Below, in pieces: positions 36,961-48,499 of a stretch of 64,000 bases of DNA. Every line of letters starts with the position of its first letter. Within the stretch, counting starts at the first letter, position 1. The translations under genes and the position numbers were made by a program. This stretch comes from Ophioderma brevispina. Its lineage: Eukaryota > Echinodermata > Ophiuroidea > Amphilepidida > Ophiodermatidae. Location: positions 1 to 64,000 of the forward strand of contig JAMKCH010078666.1 of the NCBI GenBank assembly GCA_023653785.1, written 5' to 3'. A model generated the notes under the pieces. The model was not told the DNA's origin, ran no database searches, and worked only from the letters and a program-made list of their open reading frames with translations.

Positions 36961-37987
36961 CCTGGGGGGGCCACTGTATTTCAAGTGGATATCATGCTCG
37001 TGTTTGGCCTCCCAAAACGTACCTAAGCGCGTATTCCATTGGCAAGAAAAAACACCCTACGCACGTAGTTTGGTTGATTTTGCTAACCCTTAACAAGTAC
37101 TTTGGGTTGATTTTGCTACCCTTAACACGTGTTTTGGTTTAATTTTACTATCTTAAACAGTAATTATGCATGACATTTAAAATACACCCTAAACAAGTAT
37201 TTTACATAAGTTTGCTACCCTAAACCGCACGTCATAAATGTGTCTTTAACCATACCCTAAACATCGGGCTATATGGCCTTGATAATTAACGGAAATTTAT
37301 ATCACATTATTTCATTAAGTTTTCGTATTTTATATCAATTTGTGCATTATCTTGGGTGAAATAAGTTTACATTTAAATCCATTACTTAAATGTCAAGTCT
37401 TTATAAGTTTGTCCTTATTTCTTTGGAATTAATGAGCCTTGTCGGATGTCGTACTTATTGACAATTGTTTACTGCAAATTCAGCCATTCAACTTGAACTA
37501 ATACCCGCACTGAATATTCATGAACTTTTTGATTGACTAATTAGAGACGACCCTAATTCCGTTTCAGCGCACATTATACTTGTACGATTAGTCACAAAAG
37601 AAATGAAACTTCTAATAATTTTAAAAAAGGCTTAGGTGTTGAAGGGGAAACGACAACGGGACCTAGAGAAAATAAGCTTAAACACATAAGCTTGAGAATA
37701 TGGTTAAAATCACTCGGGGAATCTACCATTTGAAATCAGGAGAAAATCGGGGAAAAAACCCACTATTTTTCCAGCATTTTAATGTGATTGTTTACAAGAT
37801 TCAAAATATCACACCCAAAACATGTAGTTTTCAACGTGAAAGCTACCCTAATTGAATTTTTGATGATTTTGATACCCTAAACAATGTAGGCCGTACATCG
37901 CTTGGTCTCAAAAAACGACACTAATTAACGCGTGTTTGTACACAAGGATGATATCCACCTTGGAATACAGTGGCCCCCCCCCGGGGG
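36961..37987. mobile_element. ~1.0-kb TIR element (GGGGGGGCCACTGTATT family)
   Basis: The left end is 'gggggggccactgtatttca', then 'agtggatatcatgc'. The right end is 'gatgatatccaccttggaa' followed by 'tacagtggccccccc'. The ends are inverted over about 38 bases. The interior has several ~42-bp degenerate subrepeats ('gattttgctacccttaa', 37,075-37,230) and 'taccctaaac' phrases. No transposase frame exists, so it is non-autonomous. Flanking GTTAC occurs on both sides, but a full duplication is not clear. Confidence 0.7.
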
Positions 37988-37999
37988 ACGTTACTAGTG

Positions 38000-38395
38000 T
38001 TGCGGACTTTACAAGTTGACGGAAAAGGTAAGCAACCAGTCATTACAGGGAAAATAAAAAGATGGGGAAGTGTGGCCGGGGGTGGATCTGTGGGAAGGTG
38101 TTAGAGGCACTTTGAGTTTAACATATTACAAATTAAATTATGAGGTCAAGTAGCTGTTGCCTAGGCAACAGAAGTAATGTGCGGATGATGCGGTTACAAA
38201 TGTTGACGGAAAATTATCTTTTTTTATAAGTGCATAGATTTTTAATAAAATAATGCGATAATCAGAATTTATATTGTTATTCTATTATTGGTATAGATGA
38301 AACTATTTCTTACATGCAACAAATTGAAAAACCGGCTCTAATTTAAGGGCAATGATGGCTAAAGGTGGTGTGAAATGTTGACGGAAAATGTCCGT
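38000..38395. repeat. Three direct copies of a GTTGACGGAAAA motif with GTTGCGGAC-like ends
   Basis: 'acaagttgacggaaaa' (38,010), 'aaatgttgacggaaaa' (38,197) and 'aaatgttgacggaaaa' (38,369) are spaced about 180 bp apart. 'tgttgcggac' begins the block and 'gtccgcaaaca' ends it in inverted orientation. Confidence 0.6.
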
Positions 38396-38399
38396 CCGC

Positions 38400-39180
38400 A
38401 AACATTTTTGAGTGACCACCTCGTAGAACAAGGGAAACCTGTGGGAGTCCACTATATCTAAAAGATCTAACATCGGTAAGATGCTATAATGAAATATGAA
38501 TATCACATGTTGTTCTTGTTGCAATGGCAGATAATTCAAATTTGTTTATACTATTGCTAGGTTGACAAAATTCCATCAACATTTGGCTGTTTTTAAGCAT
38601 GGTCCAGCACAGCACATGGAGGAATCACCCACACTTTGTTAAGCTATGAGGAGCTTAAGCTAGGTCTATACTTCATATACATCACAAAATAATTCAGCTT
38701 GCTGATACACATTTTTTTGTGTGGGGCTCCTCAAAGTGTCATTAAACTTTTGGTTATATGTTAAAAAACTCCGAGCCATAATACTTCGCTATCAAATAAA
38801 AAAATGTGTGATGTGTCACATGCAAAATATTGAAAAAGAAATACAACTGTTCATAGGAAAAAATACACAGTAATTAAAGCCTTAAGGCACTATCTTGATT
38901 TAAATACATCTGAAATCAAAGAAAAAACATCACAATTTGTTCAGGCGTGTTTACAACAAGTATAGGTACCACAACATACCCTACAAGTGATAAGGTTCAA
39001 AACAACTTAAGGGAGTAGCAGCGATAATGCGAGAGATTTAAAACTGTGGAAATGTGTCGTCGTAGGGTTACTTACCACAACACACTGATTTTAAGTTTTT
39101 CTTCCACTTTCATCATGCGTGATCCTTGTGGGTCTACTGATATAAGCTTTCACATCTGAAAGTACAACACAAGCTTAAAT
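38400..39180. other. No recognisable feature
   Basis: AT-rich, no supported structure. Confidence 0.35.
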
Positions 39181-39184
39181 GTTT

Positions 39185-39860
39185 AATTTGGTGTAAGAAA
39201 GTCTGACTCTAGTGGCGAAACCCGAGAGACTGAAATGACCACAATGTGCGATCCAAATTCACTTCTACGCCAAAAATACTCGGCAGTCCGAGGACACTAG
39301 TGTCGCCTGTCCATCGCGTTTTGTGAATGATAGCCTCATACGACTTTGACCTTGATATGTGACCATATTTGACCTTATAAACCAATGAATGGTTTGCAGT
39401 ATTATCCATAAACCAATTTTGGTTCCACTTGAACTTCAACTTTCACTTGGGTAAATTTTACATTTTTAGCCGATTTTATCAACTTGAACTCACATGAACA
39501 TTTGACCTTGGTTAATTACAATTGACCTTTTCATCCATCAAATAGGACCAAGTTGCACCTATACGCCATCGTGTTACAAATGAACTTCAACTTTTCAATT
39601 GAGGTCACCCACCTTTAAATTTTTTCCAGCTATCTGCTTGACCTCACACCCTTTGACCTCATCACTTAATGAGTGGGATCCCAATGTTGCACCTGAGACT
39701 CAAGTTTGGTTTAATCCATCAAAGTAATGCAGATATTACAGGAAAAATGTAACCCTTTTTTCACATCAACAACATCAACATCACCAGACTCCAACAACAG
39801 TGGAAGAAGTGATCCTATGTGTCTTCCTGCCCTTAAGGCAGGTGACCAAAACGCCAATAA
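39185..39860 (+). repeat. GACCTTGACC-rich dispersed repeat, copy 2
   Basis: Collinear with 25,225-25,800. Begins around 'gtccgaggacactagtgtcg', carries 'tttgaccttgatatgtgacc', 'aaccaattttggttccac' and 'gcacctgagactcaag', and ends 'caacaacagtgga', 'gtgtcttcctgcccttaagg', 'caggtgacc'. Confidence 0.65.
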
Positions 39861-39865
39861 ATTGA

Positions 39866-40980
39866 CAAACCACTTGATAAAATTGAATTATAACTGTACA
39901 ATTATTTAATTAAGATTAGGGATTACTGAATTTGGTTATTTCAAGAAATGCAGATCATCTATGGGTAACTTTGAGGACATTTTAGTGAATTTCAAAATAC
40001 AGTGATCCAGAATGCATGTGTTTGTTTTAAGCGTCAAACGGTGGCATTGCGAATGCAGAAGAGACTGTGTGGAATCACATTCAATTTCTACACTCCTTCC
40101 GGCTATGCATAACACGATACACCCGTGTAAACACCCTGTGAGCAAGAATGTACCACACTAATCCGCATTGATGCGGAGCTGGTGCCTCATGTAGATAGCC
40201 CAATGGTCCAGATCTCAAAATTTACAAAGATTTTCAAGTAGATCTACCTTTTCTTCTCTGTCTCAAATCAGGCCCATCATGATGATTTTATATGACTATA
40301 AACACACAACACAGATTTGAATTTTTTAAATAATAAAATATGTTAAATAAATGCTGAGTTAACAAACAAAATAACATAATACTTATCGGGCCATATTAAT
40401 TGTTTGTCTTAAGTTCCCCACACACAGTACGGGACATTCATATTTATCATAGGAAGAAATGCTCCTCATTTTTGACAAGCCGATTTTTTCCATGCCGGCA
40501 TCGCCACCTCAAATTAACAAATACCCCACACAAATAAGGAAACAATTTTGCAATGTGAAGCTGAGCAAATTTTTTTATTGCATGTCTGGATCAAGAGAAT
40601 AATTTAACACAGTGGCATATGGGGGATTGAATATACAAAAATACTCAACATTAAAATGAAGTTTAGAATGGGAATTATGGCATAGGGTTATTTTGTTTGT
40701 GTTCTGTGGCAAACCTGTAGATGTTATAATCACAACATGATCTCTGAAAGTTGCTCTAATAAAATTGTGCCCTTTTGCCCTGTTTGTACCCATAAAACCC
40801 ATGAATTTCATTTTCTTTTAAATTTGTCCGGTATTTTATAAAAGTATTATATATCAAACAGTTTGATTTCTCACAGTCATAATATATATTTTAAATAAAA
40901 ATGCATAATTTCCCCCGCATCAACCCTTTTGAACGGAAATTATTGATCCAAACAAATTCAGCTTTTTTAGTTAGTTAACC
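39866..40980. other. No recognisable feature
   Basis: AT-rich. Frames of 69-78 codons on the minus strand have no recognisable domain. Confidence 0.35.
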
Positions 40981-40985
40981 CAAAG

Positions 40986-41370
40986 TTTTAATCCGGTTTT
41001 GTCCCCGTCAACGGGGGTGGCCGGATACCCTCACTCAATCCTGCTGTGTGAGGTTTATTGGAGCAAAAGATAATTGACCGGATGCCCTTCCTGATATCTA
41101 TCCACAGTTTTTGGCGGCAGTGGGCCTAGCCTTTGGCAAAACTATGCCCACCATACAAGGAAGCAGGGCTGGATGACCGCCAAGCTCGCCAGAGCTGACG
41201 CCCTTGTAGGTAGATCTCTTTTTCATTCTACCGGATAACCAGCTACCCTCATATTTCAGTTTCCTTTAGAAAATCGATGGGGGTGACGGTTTAGCAACAC
41301 CAACAACTCGGTCTGGTACAGGTAAGTATGGTTACCAGGTCCAGTAGCAGGCCCTCCTAAAAGGAAACCT
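40986..41370 (-). mobile_element. LINE-tail repeat (SINE or LINE 3'-UTR fragment), copy 2
   Basis: Fuller copy of the repeat at 3,190. The low-coordinate end is a clear hairpin tail: 'aatccgg', 'tccccgtcaacgggg', 'tggccggat'. The body continues with 'aattgaccggatgccctt', 'ggcggcagtgggcctagcc', 'gacgcccttgtaggtagatc' and 'ccagtagcaggccct'. The tail corresponds to that at 54,608-54,662. Confidence 0.65.
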
Positions 41371-41940
41371 GACCTGCCAGTTGTAAAATTCAGCTGAATC
41401 GCGGAAACAAAAATAAATGTGCTTAGGATCACAAAATTGCACCTTTAAAAGAAAAACTGAGGGCGCTGTATGAAAGTACATATTTGGCTTAATTAATGCT
41501 GACTCATTTGACTTGCTTTTAAATATGATCAAGTTGTCGTTCCCTTCTTGGCATGGCTTGTACACAGGAGTGTCTATTGGTCATGAAAACAGATGAACTT
41601 TTATCTGCTACGTCTACCGTGGTTGAGTTTTTAAAATGAAAACCTGTTAGCACTAACTCGCCAATTACACACACTTCCAACCTTCAGCCATGCCCCGGTA
41701 AATGTTGTTGTGCTGGGACCTGAACAAAAATGGTGAAAAAACATGGCGTAACAAGCTAATAGATGATTTGCACGATTTGTTTTTTTTTTTTTTTTCCCCC
41801 ATACTGCATCTTGTTAAAGTGACCCAACTTCCCAGCCAGGGCATGTTTAAAAAAAAAAATGTTGTTGTTCGTTTCGTGTCGCAGGACATTTCAGTGCCTA
41901 ATAATTAAAAACTAAAATACAAAGTACCTTTTCCAAGTGA
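41371..41940. other. No recognisable feature
   Basis: Short frames only. Contains a T15/C5 run near 41,780 and an A10 run near 41,850. Confidence 0.35.
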
Positions 41941-41944
41941 AAGT

Positions 41945-41970
41945 TATCTACCTATCTATTATCTATCTAT
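41945..41970. repeat. (CTAT)n microsatellite at LINE 3' end
   Basis: 'tatctacctatctattatc' pattern. Tails of short tandem repeats are usual at CR1/L2 3' ends. Confidence 0.7.
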
Positions 41971-42190
41971 TACAAGCATTTATAAGCCGCTCTACTAAGA
42001 ACACAGTGCTTTTACAAAGAAAAACTATATAATAAAGGCAACAAGCATAAAAAAAACCACTAACAAACTCAAAATGGGAATAAGGATGTTTTCAAAATGC
42101 GCATGAAACAGGACACAGACCGCCTCACGAATCTCCTTAGGCATGTCATTCCACACGGCCGGAGCACGACTTGCAAAGGAGGAATCACCC

Positions 42191-43453
42191 CGGGGGCCCA
42201 CTCGAAATAATACTTGTAAGCACCAGCGTGAAAGAAAACGCGGATTAGGTTTGCTTTGAAAGACAAAACGCGGATCACGCGCGGATCGCGGTAGCGTTCT
42301 CAAAAATAAGCCAATTTAGCATAAGAAAGGGTGGTTTTTTATAGGAGCTATCCTTCGCTTAGGTATGATGTTAAAAATTATCCAAACTTACAGGTATGTA
42401 TTCAATACTTATTGGCATAATATGAAAGCGATTTTTTACAGAACATTTTTGTCGGCCGTATTTTGTGCCATCTTTACGGTTTTCGGAACCGAGATCTGCA
42501 CCGTCTGGCGTTTTATTTATACCCGGAAGTAACGGTATGAGTTAGTGCGTCCGTCGATATTTACCGAGCATTAACATTGTCGCAAAGCAAGATAGTGCTC
42601 GTAATTTTAAAACATTACTGTTCGTTTTTCACTTGTAATAATTTACTCCAGAATAATGTCTAACTCAAAGCTCGATTTGATATCAGAGAATCATCATAAA
42701 GTCATCTTTATCGGCGATAGATCCCCCCTGGCTATATCAGGCCCTCGTAACTTTTCATTGTATTTCCTTAGCCCATGTAATGATCAACCCAAGTTTTTGC
42801 GTAACCCGGCCCGGCCGAAGAAAAAGGCGTGTACGTGGCACAGCTGCGGGGCCGGGATTTAGTGAGCTATGGTTACTTTCCAGATTTCGGATTTTGTTAT
42901 TGGCTATTGCATTACTAATTATTTCAGACGGGGTCAAAAATATAGAAAATACTGATATAAATGTATAAATAAAAACAATGATAAATCAGTAGAAAATATA
43001 GAAAAATGATGCTAATTATAAATGACATTTAACAATATTCTTCAATTAAAGCAATGTTTCGTGATCGGCTATTTTGCTCAAAATATAAATGGTCAAAATC
43101 ATTGATTTGTAAACAAAAAGTTCAGACTTTGGAGAGATGGAAACGGACCCCCATTGAGGAATTCCATATTGTTAAGTAACCCCTAGGCACTATCCTGGGT
43201 CCAGTTTTTCAATGTCATCCTTGTTTAGGAGATATATTTCATATCAAGTCCTCACTTAGGATGTGTGAGAATTATCAATCCGTGTTAGGGTCATATTTCC
43301 TCCGAGCCTCGCTTTAGGGTATCTTTGCTTGGGTTTAAAATCCTTGTTAGGTCGGTTTGACGAAAGTAGAAGTTTTGCATCTAGCTTTGGGTCCTTTTTG
43401 AAACAATTCCACGCGCGTGCTTACAACATTTACTATGAGTGGCCCCCCCGGGG
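42191..43453. mobile_element. 1.26-kb TIR element inserted in the LINE, exact 8-bp target duplication
   Basis: AATCACCC flanks the element on both sides (42,183-42,190 and 43,454-43,461). The ends 'cgggggcccactcgaaataa' and 'tactatgagtggccccccc' are inverted, and the match extends to 'ttgtaagcac' / 'gtgcttacaa' about 33 bases in. LINE coding blocks resume directly outside both ends, which independently fixes the boundaries. An 8-bp duplication suggests hAT-type (or P-type) mobilisation. No transposase is recognisable inside. The right part (43,150-43,400) carries repeated 'ttagg' phrases such as 'cactatcctgggtcc' and 'tgtgttagggtc'. Confidence 0.8.
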
Positions 43454-44640
43454 AATCACCCGCCTTTTTATAAGATCTCAACATGGAAAGATGAGTGTGG
43501 GTGTGTAATCAGAGTGAGTGAAGATCGGAGTTCTGCGTCCCGTGTCAAGAGGATTGTTTCTCTGTAGAGAAAAAACAAGATCACCCAAGTAAGAGGAGCT
43601 TGTTCTTAGGACACTTCTAAAACATCTAACATAATCTTTATACTGAATGCGTTCTTTAACAGGCAACCATGCAATTCCCTTAACAAGCAGTAGTAGAGGG
43701 CTGGTCCCGGCTATATCTAAAAAATTAAGCGCGCAGCTTTGTTTGGAGGCGCTATGCAAACCCTTTAGGTCCCATTAACATGCACCCAAACAAGAGTTAC
43801 CATAATCAATACGTGATGAAAGGACACCAACCCTCTAACTGCATTGTGGGAAGCCTCTTGGGTGATTTTGATAAAGCGGCGAATCCTCCAAAGGTTCCTT
43901 AAATAAAAATTGTTGGATTTACAAAAGGGATGACTTGATCAGACATGTTCAGGCAAACATCCAGAAAATACCCAGATTCTTCCTAACATCTTAGAGGATG
44001 GCCATGCTGCAAACATTGCCAAGTGTAGCTGAGGAGTAGTGAGCCGTGGAGAATGCGTTACTGCAAAAACGATAAAACTCAGTTTCTTCTTGATTCAGTT
44101 GAAGAAGTATTAGCAATCATCCAATCATTGATTTCAGAGATACAGAAGCCAAGCAGGTGGTAAGGGCACGTTGGGAGTCACCGGACCTTGGCGTCAAAAT
44201 CAAGAAAGAGCTGTATGTCATCAGACATAGACATGAAATTGCTACCATGATTACGTATGATATCCCCAACAGATGAACAGTGTAGTGATAGAGTGAACCC
44301 CAAGGGCCAATTAATGGAACCTGAATGGAAGTGAATATTTCAAGTAGGATCTCTGGAAAAACTCGTTCTTGACAGTAACCCTGTAGTTCCATCACTTAAA
44401 TAAGATGCTAACCAGCGATTTACAGTACCCCTATACAAACATATATTTGAGTCTTGCGCAAAATGTGGTGATCAAACGTTCAAACGCTGCGGACATGTCA
44501 AGTAATACCATGAAAACAACCGCCAGCATCAAGAGACTTCGTTCAGCACATCATTTTACAGAAATGTAGAAAAATATCATAGGAACAAAAAACAATCGAG
44601 GCAATGTGTTGAAATTTACGGACAAAAGGTGGTATTGATC

Positions 44641-46855
44641 ATAACCCCCCCCCCCCCCCCCCATGCCCTAATTGTTACCTGCCGGATGATTACACAACAT
44701 ATAACAGTTCGATGTGTAAACTCACAGCTCATATGACTTTCCAGTATTGATATTGCCGCTTTGAAACAGTAATTTCTACTTGTCGGAAGCCGTCACAAGT
44801 TCCTGGATGGAAATGGGCTCTAAACGAGATGCATTATGGGTCTTTTTTCTTGATCGTTGCAAAACGTCTATTGATTCTTCCAATGTATTACAATCTAAAT
44901 GGGGGTGCAGTCATTTAAAGGCTCCTCAGAGATTTTCCCAAGGAGGGCACCCTAAATTTTCAAACAAATGTCTTTTTTGCATATACGAATGCTTGTCATT
45001 AATCAACTGTGTGAAATAGCTAAGCTCAAATCAAAGTCCTTCATATAGGAAACTCACAATTTGATTCTGGATCTGGAATTTGTTATACACAGTATCTATG
45101 GCACTGTTAAACTACACATAATGTTTACTGCATGGAAACGAAAAACCCGATTCACTGTGTCAAACTGGAATTGGGCTTTTTAGGTGATATCTTTAGTTCT
45201 AGTTGAACTATTTTTATAAATACACAAAAAATAGATTTCAAAAAATCTCTGATCAGCCTGTAAAGCAATAAATAGGAACCTTAAGGATGCCCCCCAATTT
45301 CAAAAATTGTGAGATTTTTGCAGTTTCATTGGTAATGGCTAGTAAAACTATACTTGTGAATGTAAAGCTTGAACTTCTATAGTGTCGCCAAAGAAGGAAT
45401 TTTGTGATTACAATTGTATCCCATAATTTCAGCAGCTGTGAAACATGCCATTCTACAGCCGGTCTCAAAAAAAAATGGTACAATCAGAAACAAAGATTGG
45501 TAAAATGAAATTCAAAATAAGTCATTCTTTAATTGCATAATATTAAAGAACAAAGACCAGGGGCTTTCCAATAGTGTTTGTTTCATTTATTTGCTTTTGT
45601 CAATCCAGAGATATAATCAAGTTAATGCGATACACCAAATCGATTTTTATGCCACTTTTATGCAATGGGCAGAGTTGCTTCGCCAGTTAGCCATTCTGTC
45701 TTAAACCTCAAAACAAAAGATTGGAACTTGACAAAAGAAACCCAAACAGATTACAATAAACAAAAGAAGTCTAGTTTCATCGGACACAAGCTTTAATAGA
45801 AACATAATTCGTTCAATGATAAATATCTTCTTCATAAATAATAAACCATACAAGATATTTATTGCAAGTCAATGCAATGGAACTTTGAATTTATTTCAAA
45901 ATTGGCCTATCTTTAAAATCATGCCGAAGGAATGTAATGACAACCAAAATAACACTCCAAATCCAAAGAAAATGGTTTAGAAATGCACTGATCTTTGTGC
46001 ATTACTAATTATTGAATTCAATTAAAATTTGAATTGGAAGCAAAGTATCAAAATGTTGGTAGGAATTTGCGTTGCATGATTCACTTCAAGACCATAAAAA
46101 CTCTCTCCCCAGGTTGCTGTAAGACGCTGTACGCTCATGGTTCTCTTCGAACGAAGAGACAGTATGTCGAAATGTATTCACTTTATCGTAAAGCCAGACC
46201 TCTGATCATAACTTCCCAACATTACCCAAAGTAAAACTTTTAGAGTTTCTTTATAAAGTTAATCCCTTTTAAAGATGTTATATCTGCCTCAAGTGTGAAA
46301 TAACATGTTTAACAAATTCATCACCGTTTTCATCAACCAGAAAGTGGCGCTAACTCGATTTTTGTGTGTTCCGCAGTAAAATTGGGAGTTATCTCTCGAT
46401 TAAAACAAAGCCAATGAGATGAAACAAAAAATACTGGAAAGCTGGTATTTTATCTTAATGTGATGTACAAAAAGAACTTCTTAGTTATGTTGAGATTATA
46501 ATATTGAAAAAAACAAAAAATCGGTTTGTGATTGTAAATTTTTTTGATACAGGCTGTAAGCTGAAAGCCGGGAGGAGGAAACAAGCTCATCCATTAGATG
46601 TTCGTTTAGTTCATCACCAAGTCAAGTTGTTAGTGTCAATTTTCGTGAGTTATGCGATTTCATTAACGGACAGACAGAAATTACGTTTCCAGTGCTGCCG
46701 TTAAATTAGGCTCAGTAATCCCCGAATCTAATTACGAAAATACCTTCTTTTCTGATGCATGCAGTGTTATGAGCATTACCATTGCAGGTATAGGAGGCCT
46801 ACCTAGAGTTTACTACACAGTCAACAACAGATAAATTGTGCATAAATCTCACAAA
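44641..46855. other. Non-coding stretch
   Basis: Opens with a C18 run near 44,644. Otherwise AT-rich with frames of 66-79 codons that carry no recognisable domain. The 5' part of the LINE is not visible here, so the LINE is 5'-truncated near 44,640. Confidence 0.4.
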
Positions 46856-46861
46856 TTTGCA

Positions 46862-47130
46862 AATTGTGGAGCGATCCCAATGTATGTGCCAGGTGGGGGT
46901 GGGGGGCATTTACCTATGTATTTTATCCACCCCCCGTTTCCCCACGTGGCCAGAAGAAAAATATGATTTTTAGACAAAAAATCAGCAATTTTGGGCCCAA
47001 AATCACCAAATTTGGGCAAATATCAGCAATTTTGGTCCAAAATGTTGAAGTTTTTCTCCCGAAGTTCACTTCCCCACCAAAAAAAAAAAATCCCCCCCCC
47101 CGAAAATGAAGTCTGGTGCCACCACGGTCT
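46862..47130. mobile_element. Oligo-G/C MITE
   Basis: A G-rich left part ('gtgggggtggggggcat') and C-rich right part surround 'aatcagcaattttgggccc', 'aaatcaccaaatttgggc' and a further 'atcagcaattttgg' subrepeat. It ends 'aagtctggtgccaccacgg', the inverted counterpart of GTGGCNGC ends elsewhere. Same family as 49,445 and 63,070. Confidence 0.6.
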
Positions 47131-47334
47131 AACTGTATACAAATAATGACTTACCTGTAATGTAAGAAAATCCTGTCCTGAAAAGAAAACTACCAAGACT
47201 AAATTAACCCAAATTCAACTTAAAAACAATGAGGGTAGTGTGAAAGAGAACATATACACAAAATGCATTGAATCACCCAACACCTTAGCAGTTTTGTGAG
47301 AAACAATTTCCGTGTATCACCATTTGGCTTCTAA

Positions 47335-47655
47335 CTTCAATTTGTCTAAACCCATATTGTCTAATACCATTTTGTCTAATAACCTTAAGTCTAAAACCAA
47401 TAGCTAACCACCAGAACATCTAATTATCCATTTGGTCCAATGCCCATTTTGTCACTACCATTGGTCTATAACCAAACAACCCATTTGGTCTACTTCCCAT
47501 TTGGTCTAATATCCATCTAGTCTAATCATTCCATTTGGTCTAATAGTCCCAATTGGTCTAATACCATCTGGTCTAATACGCATCTGTTTAATATACCTTT
47601 TGGTCTCATACCCATTTGGTCTAATACCCATTTACTAGTCCATTTGGTCATTATG
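47335..47655. repeat. Minisatellite, ~15-bp unit CCATTTGGTCTAATA
   Basis: About 20 degenerate copies of 'cccatttggtctaatac', best preserved at 47,480-47,640. Confidence 0.9.
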
Positions 47656-47659
47656 TGTG

Positions 47660-48165
47660 ACCCTTAAGACCCCAATTTCGTATCTCTCCAGAAGTTTCAC
47701 AAGACCCCCATTTGAAGCAAAATTAAAAAAACCAAAAAAGGTCCCCTTTTGGGAAATTTTAGCCCCAGAACATAAATTTTAGCCAATTTTCAGCTCCCAA
47801 GCTGGCAAATTTCTCAAAATTTCAGTTCCCAAGGCCTAATCTTTGGAGACAAAATCAGTTTGCAAGCCCCAAGCTTCAGTTCTTTAGTTTTTAAAGGTCA
47901 TGGCCCGATGATAATAGCCTATTCCCAAGACCTCAGATTTTAGTGGTCAAAAAATTAGTATATGAAGAAAATATAATTGTTTTCATTGACCATTTTGAAT
48001 CTTAGAGCTAAAAAAATTGTTGGATGTCGTTAAACATTAAAAAACATACAACTGGCACAAAAAGTATATCTCGGCATGTTTAGATCAGTGTTGTGCCAGA
48101 GTTAGACCATTTTGAAAGTTTTTCGAAATATACCATTTTGTTGCCTGAGGTCTTGCTCTTTCATT
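47660..48165. other. CCCAAG-phrase repeat sequence
   Basis: Contains irregular phrases ('ttcagttcccaaggcc', 'ttttcagctcccaag', 'gcaagccccaag', 'attcccaagacctcag') at roughly 30-60 bp spacing, reminiscent of the sequence at 60,520-60,740. Probably a dispersed repeat of unknown class. Confidence 0.35.
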
Positions 48166-48174
48166 TTTACCTCT

Positions 48175-48492
48175 CGTGTAAAAAAAGACGTGCAAAAATG
48201 GCTGAGATAGAGCGGTCCGAAAGACGCCAAACCCCCCCAACCAAAAGGTGGCAGTTTTGGATTTTTCATGGTTCATTGTGGTACAACGCAATACATCTGT
48301 GGCTCCAATTGATTTATACAAAGAGGTGTTTGACGGGGAATGAGCCGAGAAAGCCTGATTGGGTTTACACGTGTTCGTGTCCAGTACACTGCAATGCCAG
48401 TAAAAAATTCAAAAAGGCAATTTGGTTTTGGGGGTTTGCGGTCTTCTCTTCGGAGTTCTATCTCAGCCATTTCTGCACGCTGTTTTACAAAT
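48175..48492. repeat. Long inverted repeat with ~115-bp arms
   Basis: The left arm (48,175-48,290) contains 'aatggctgagatagagc', 'caaacccccccaac' and 'ttttggatttttca'. The right arm (48,378-48,492) contains the complement ('tctatctcagccattt', 'ggttttgggggtttgcggtc', 'aaaaaattcaaaaa'). The spacer is ~90 bp. Both arms stay open and translate, each in its own orientation, to related peptides (RAKMAEIERSERR and RAEMAEIELRRED). The 134-codon plus frame and 97-codon minus frame here are consequences of this structure. It could form a hairpin RNA or cruciform. Confidence 0.75.
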
Positions 48493-48499
48493 GTTGAAC

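Larger units (their letters stand above)
41945..44640 (-). mobile_element. CR1-like LINE, RT domain to 3' tail, split by a DNA element
   Basis: Reading leftward on the minus strand, the canonical reverse transcriptase blocks appear in order. 'VLLDMSAAFE' (about 44,476-44,506) is the first catalytic-Asp block. 'VPLIGPWGSLYHYTVHL' follows. 'MSMSDDIQLFLD' (about 44,205-44,250) is the catalytic box, with the usual Y/F-A before DD changed to M-S. Next come 'RRFITQEASHNAVR', 'LLVKGIAWLPVKERIQYK' (43,637-43,700) and 'SRAPAVWNDMPKEIREA' (42,119-42,175), then the 'FMRILKTSLFP' C-terminus and a 3' tail with 'taagccgctctactaag' and a TAGA microsatellite. The family encodes an endonuclease and reverse transcriptase; here only the RT region and tail remain. 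Stops, frameshifts and the insertion at 42,191-43,453 make it non-functional. Confidence 0.9.

Noticed and set aside
37185..37265. Interstitial telomere repeats (CCCTAA)
   Set aside because: 'accctaaac' phrases occur only a few times at irregular spacing inside a TIR element; there is no TTAGGG-type array.
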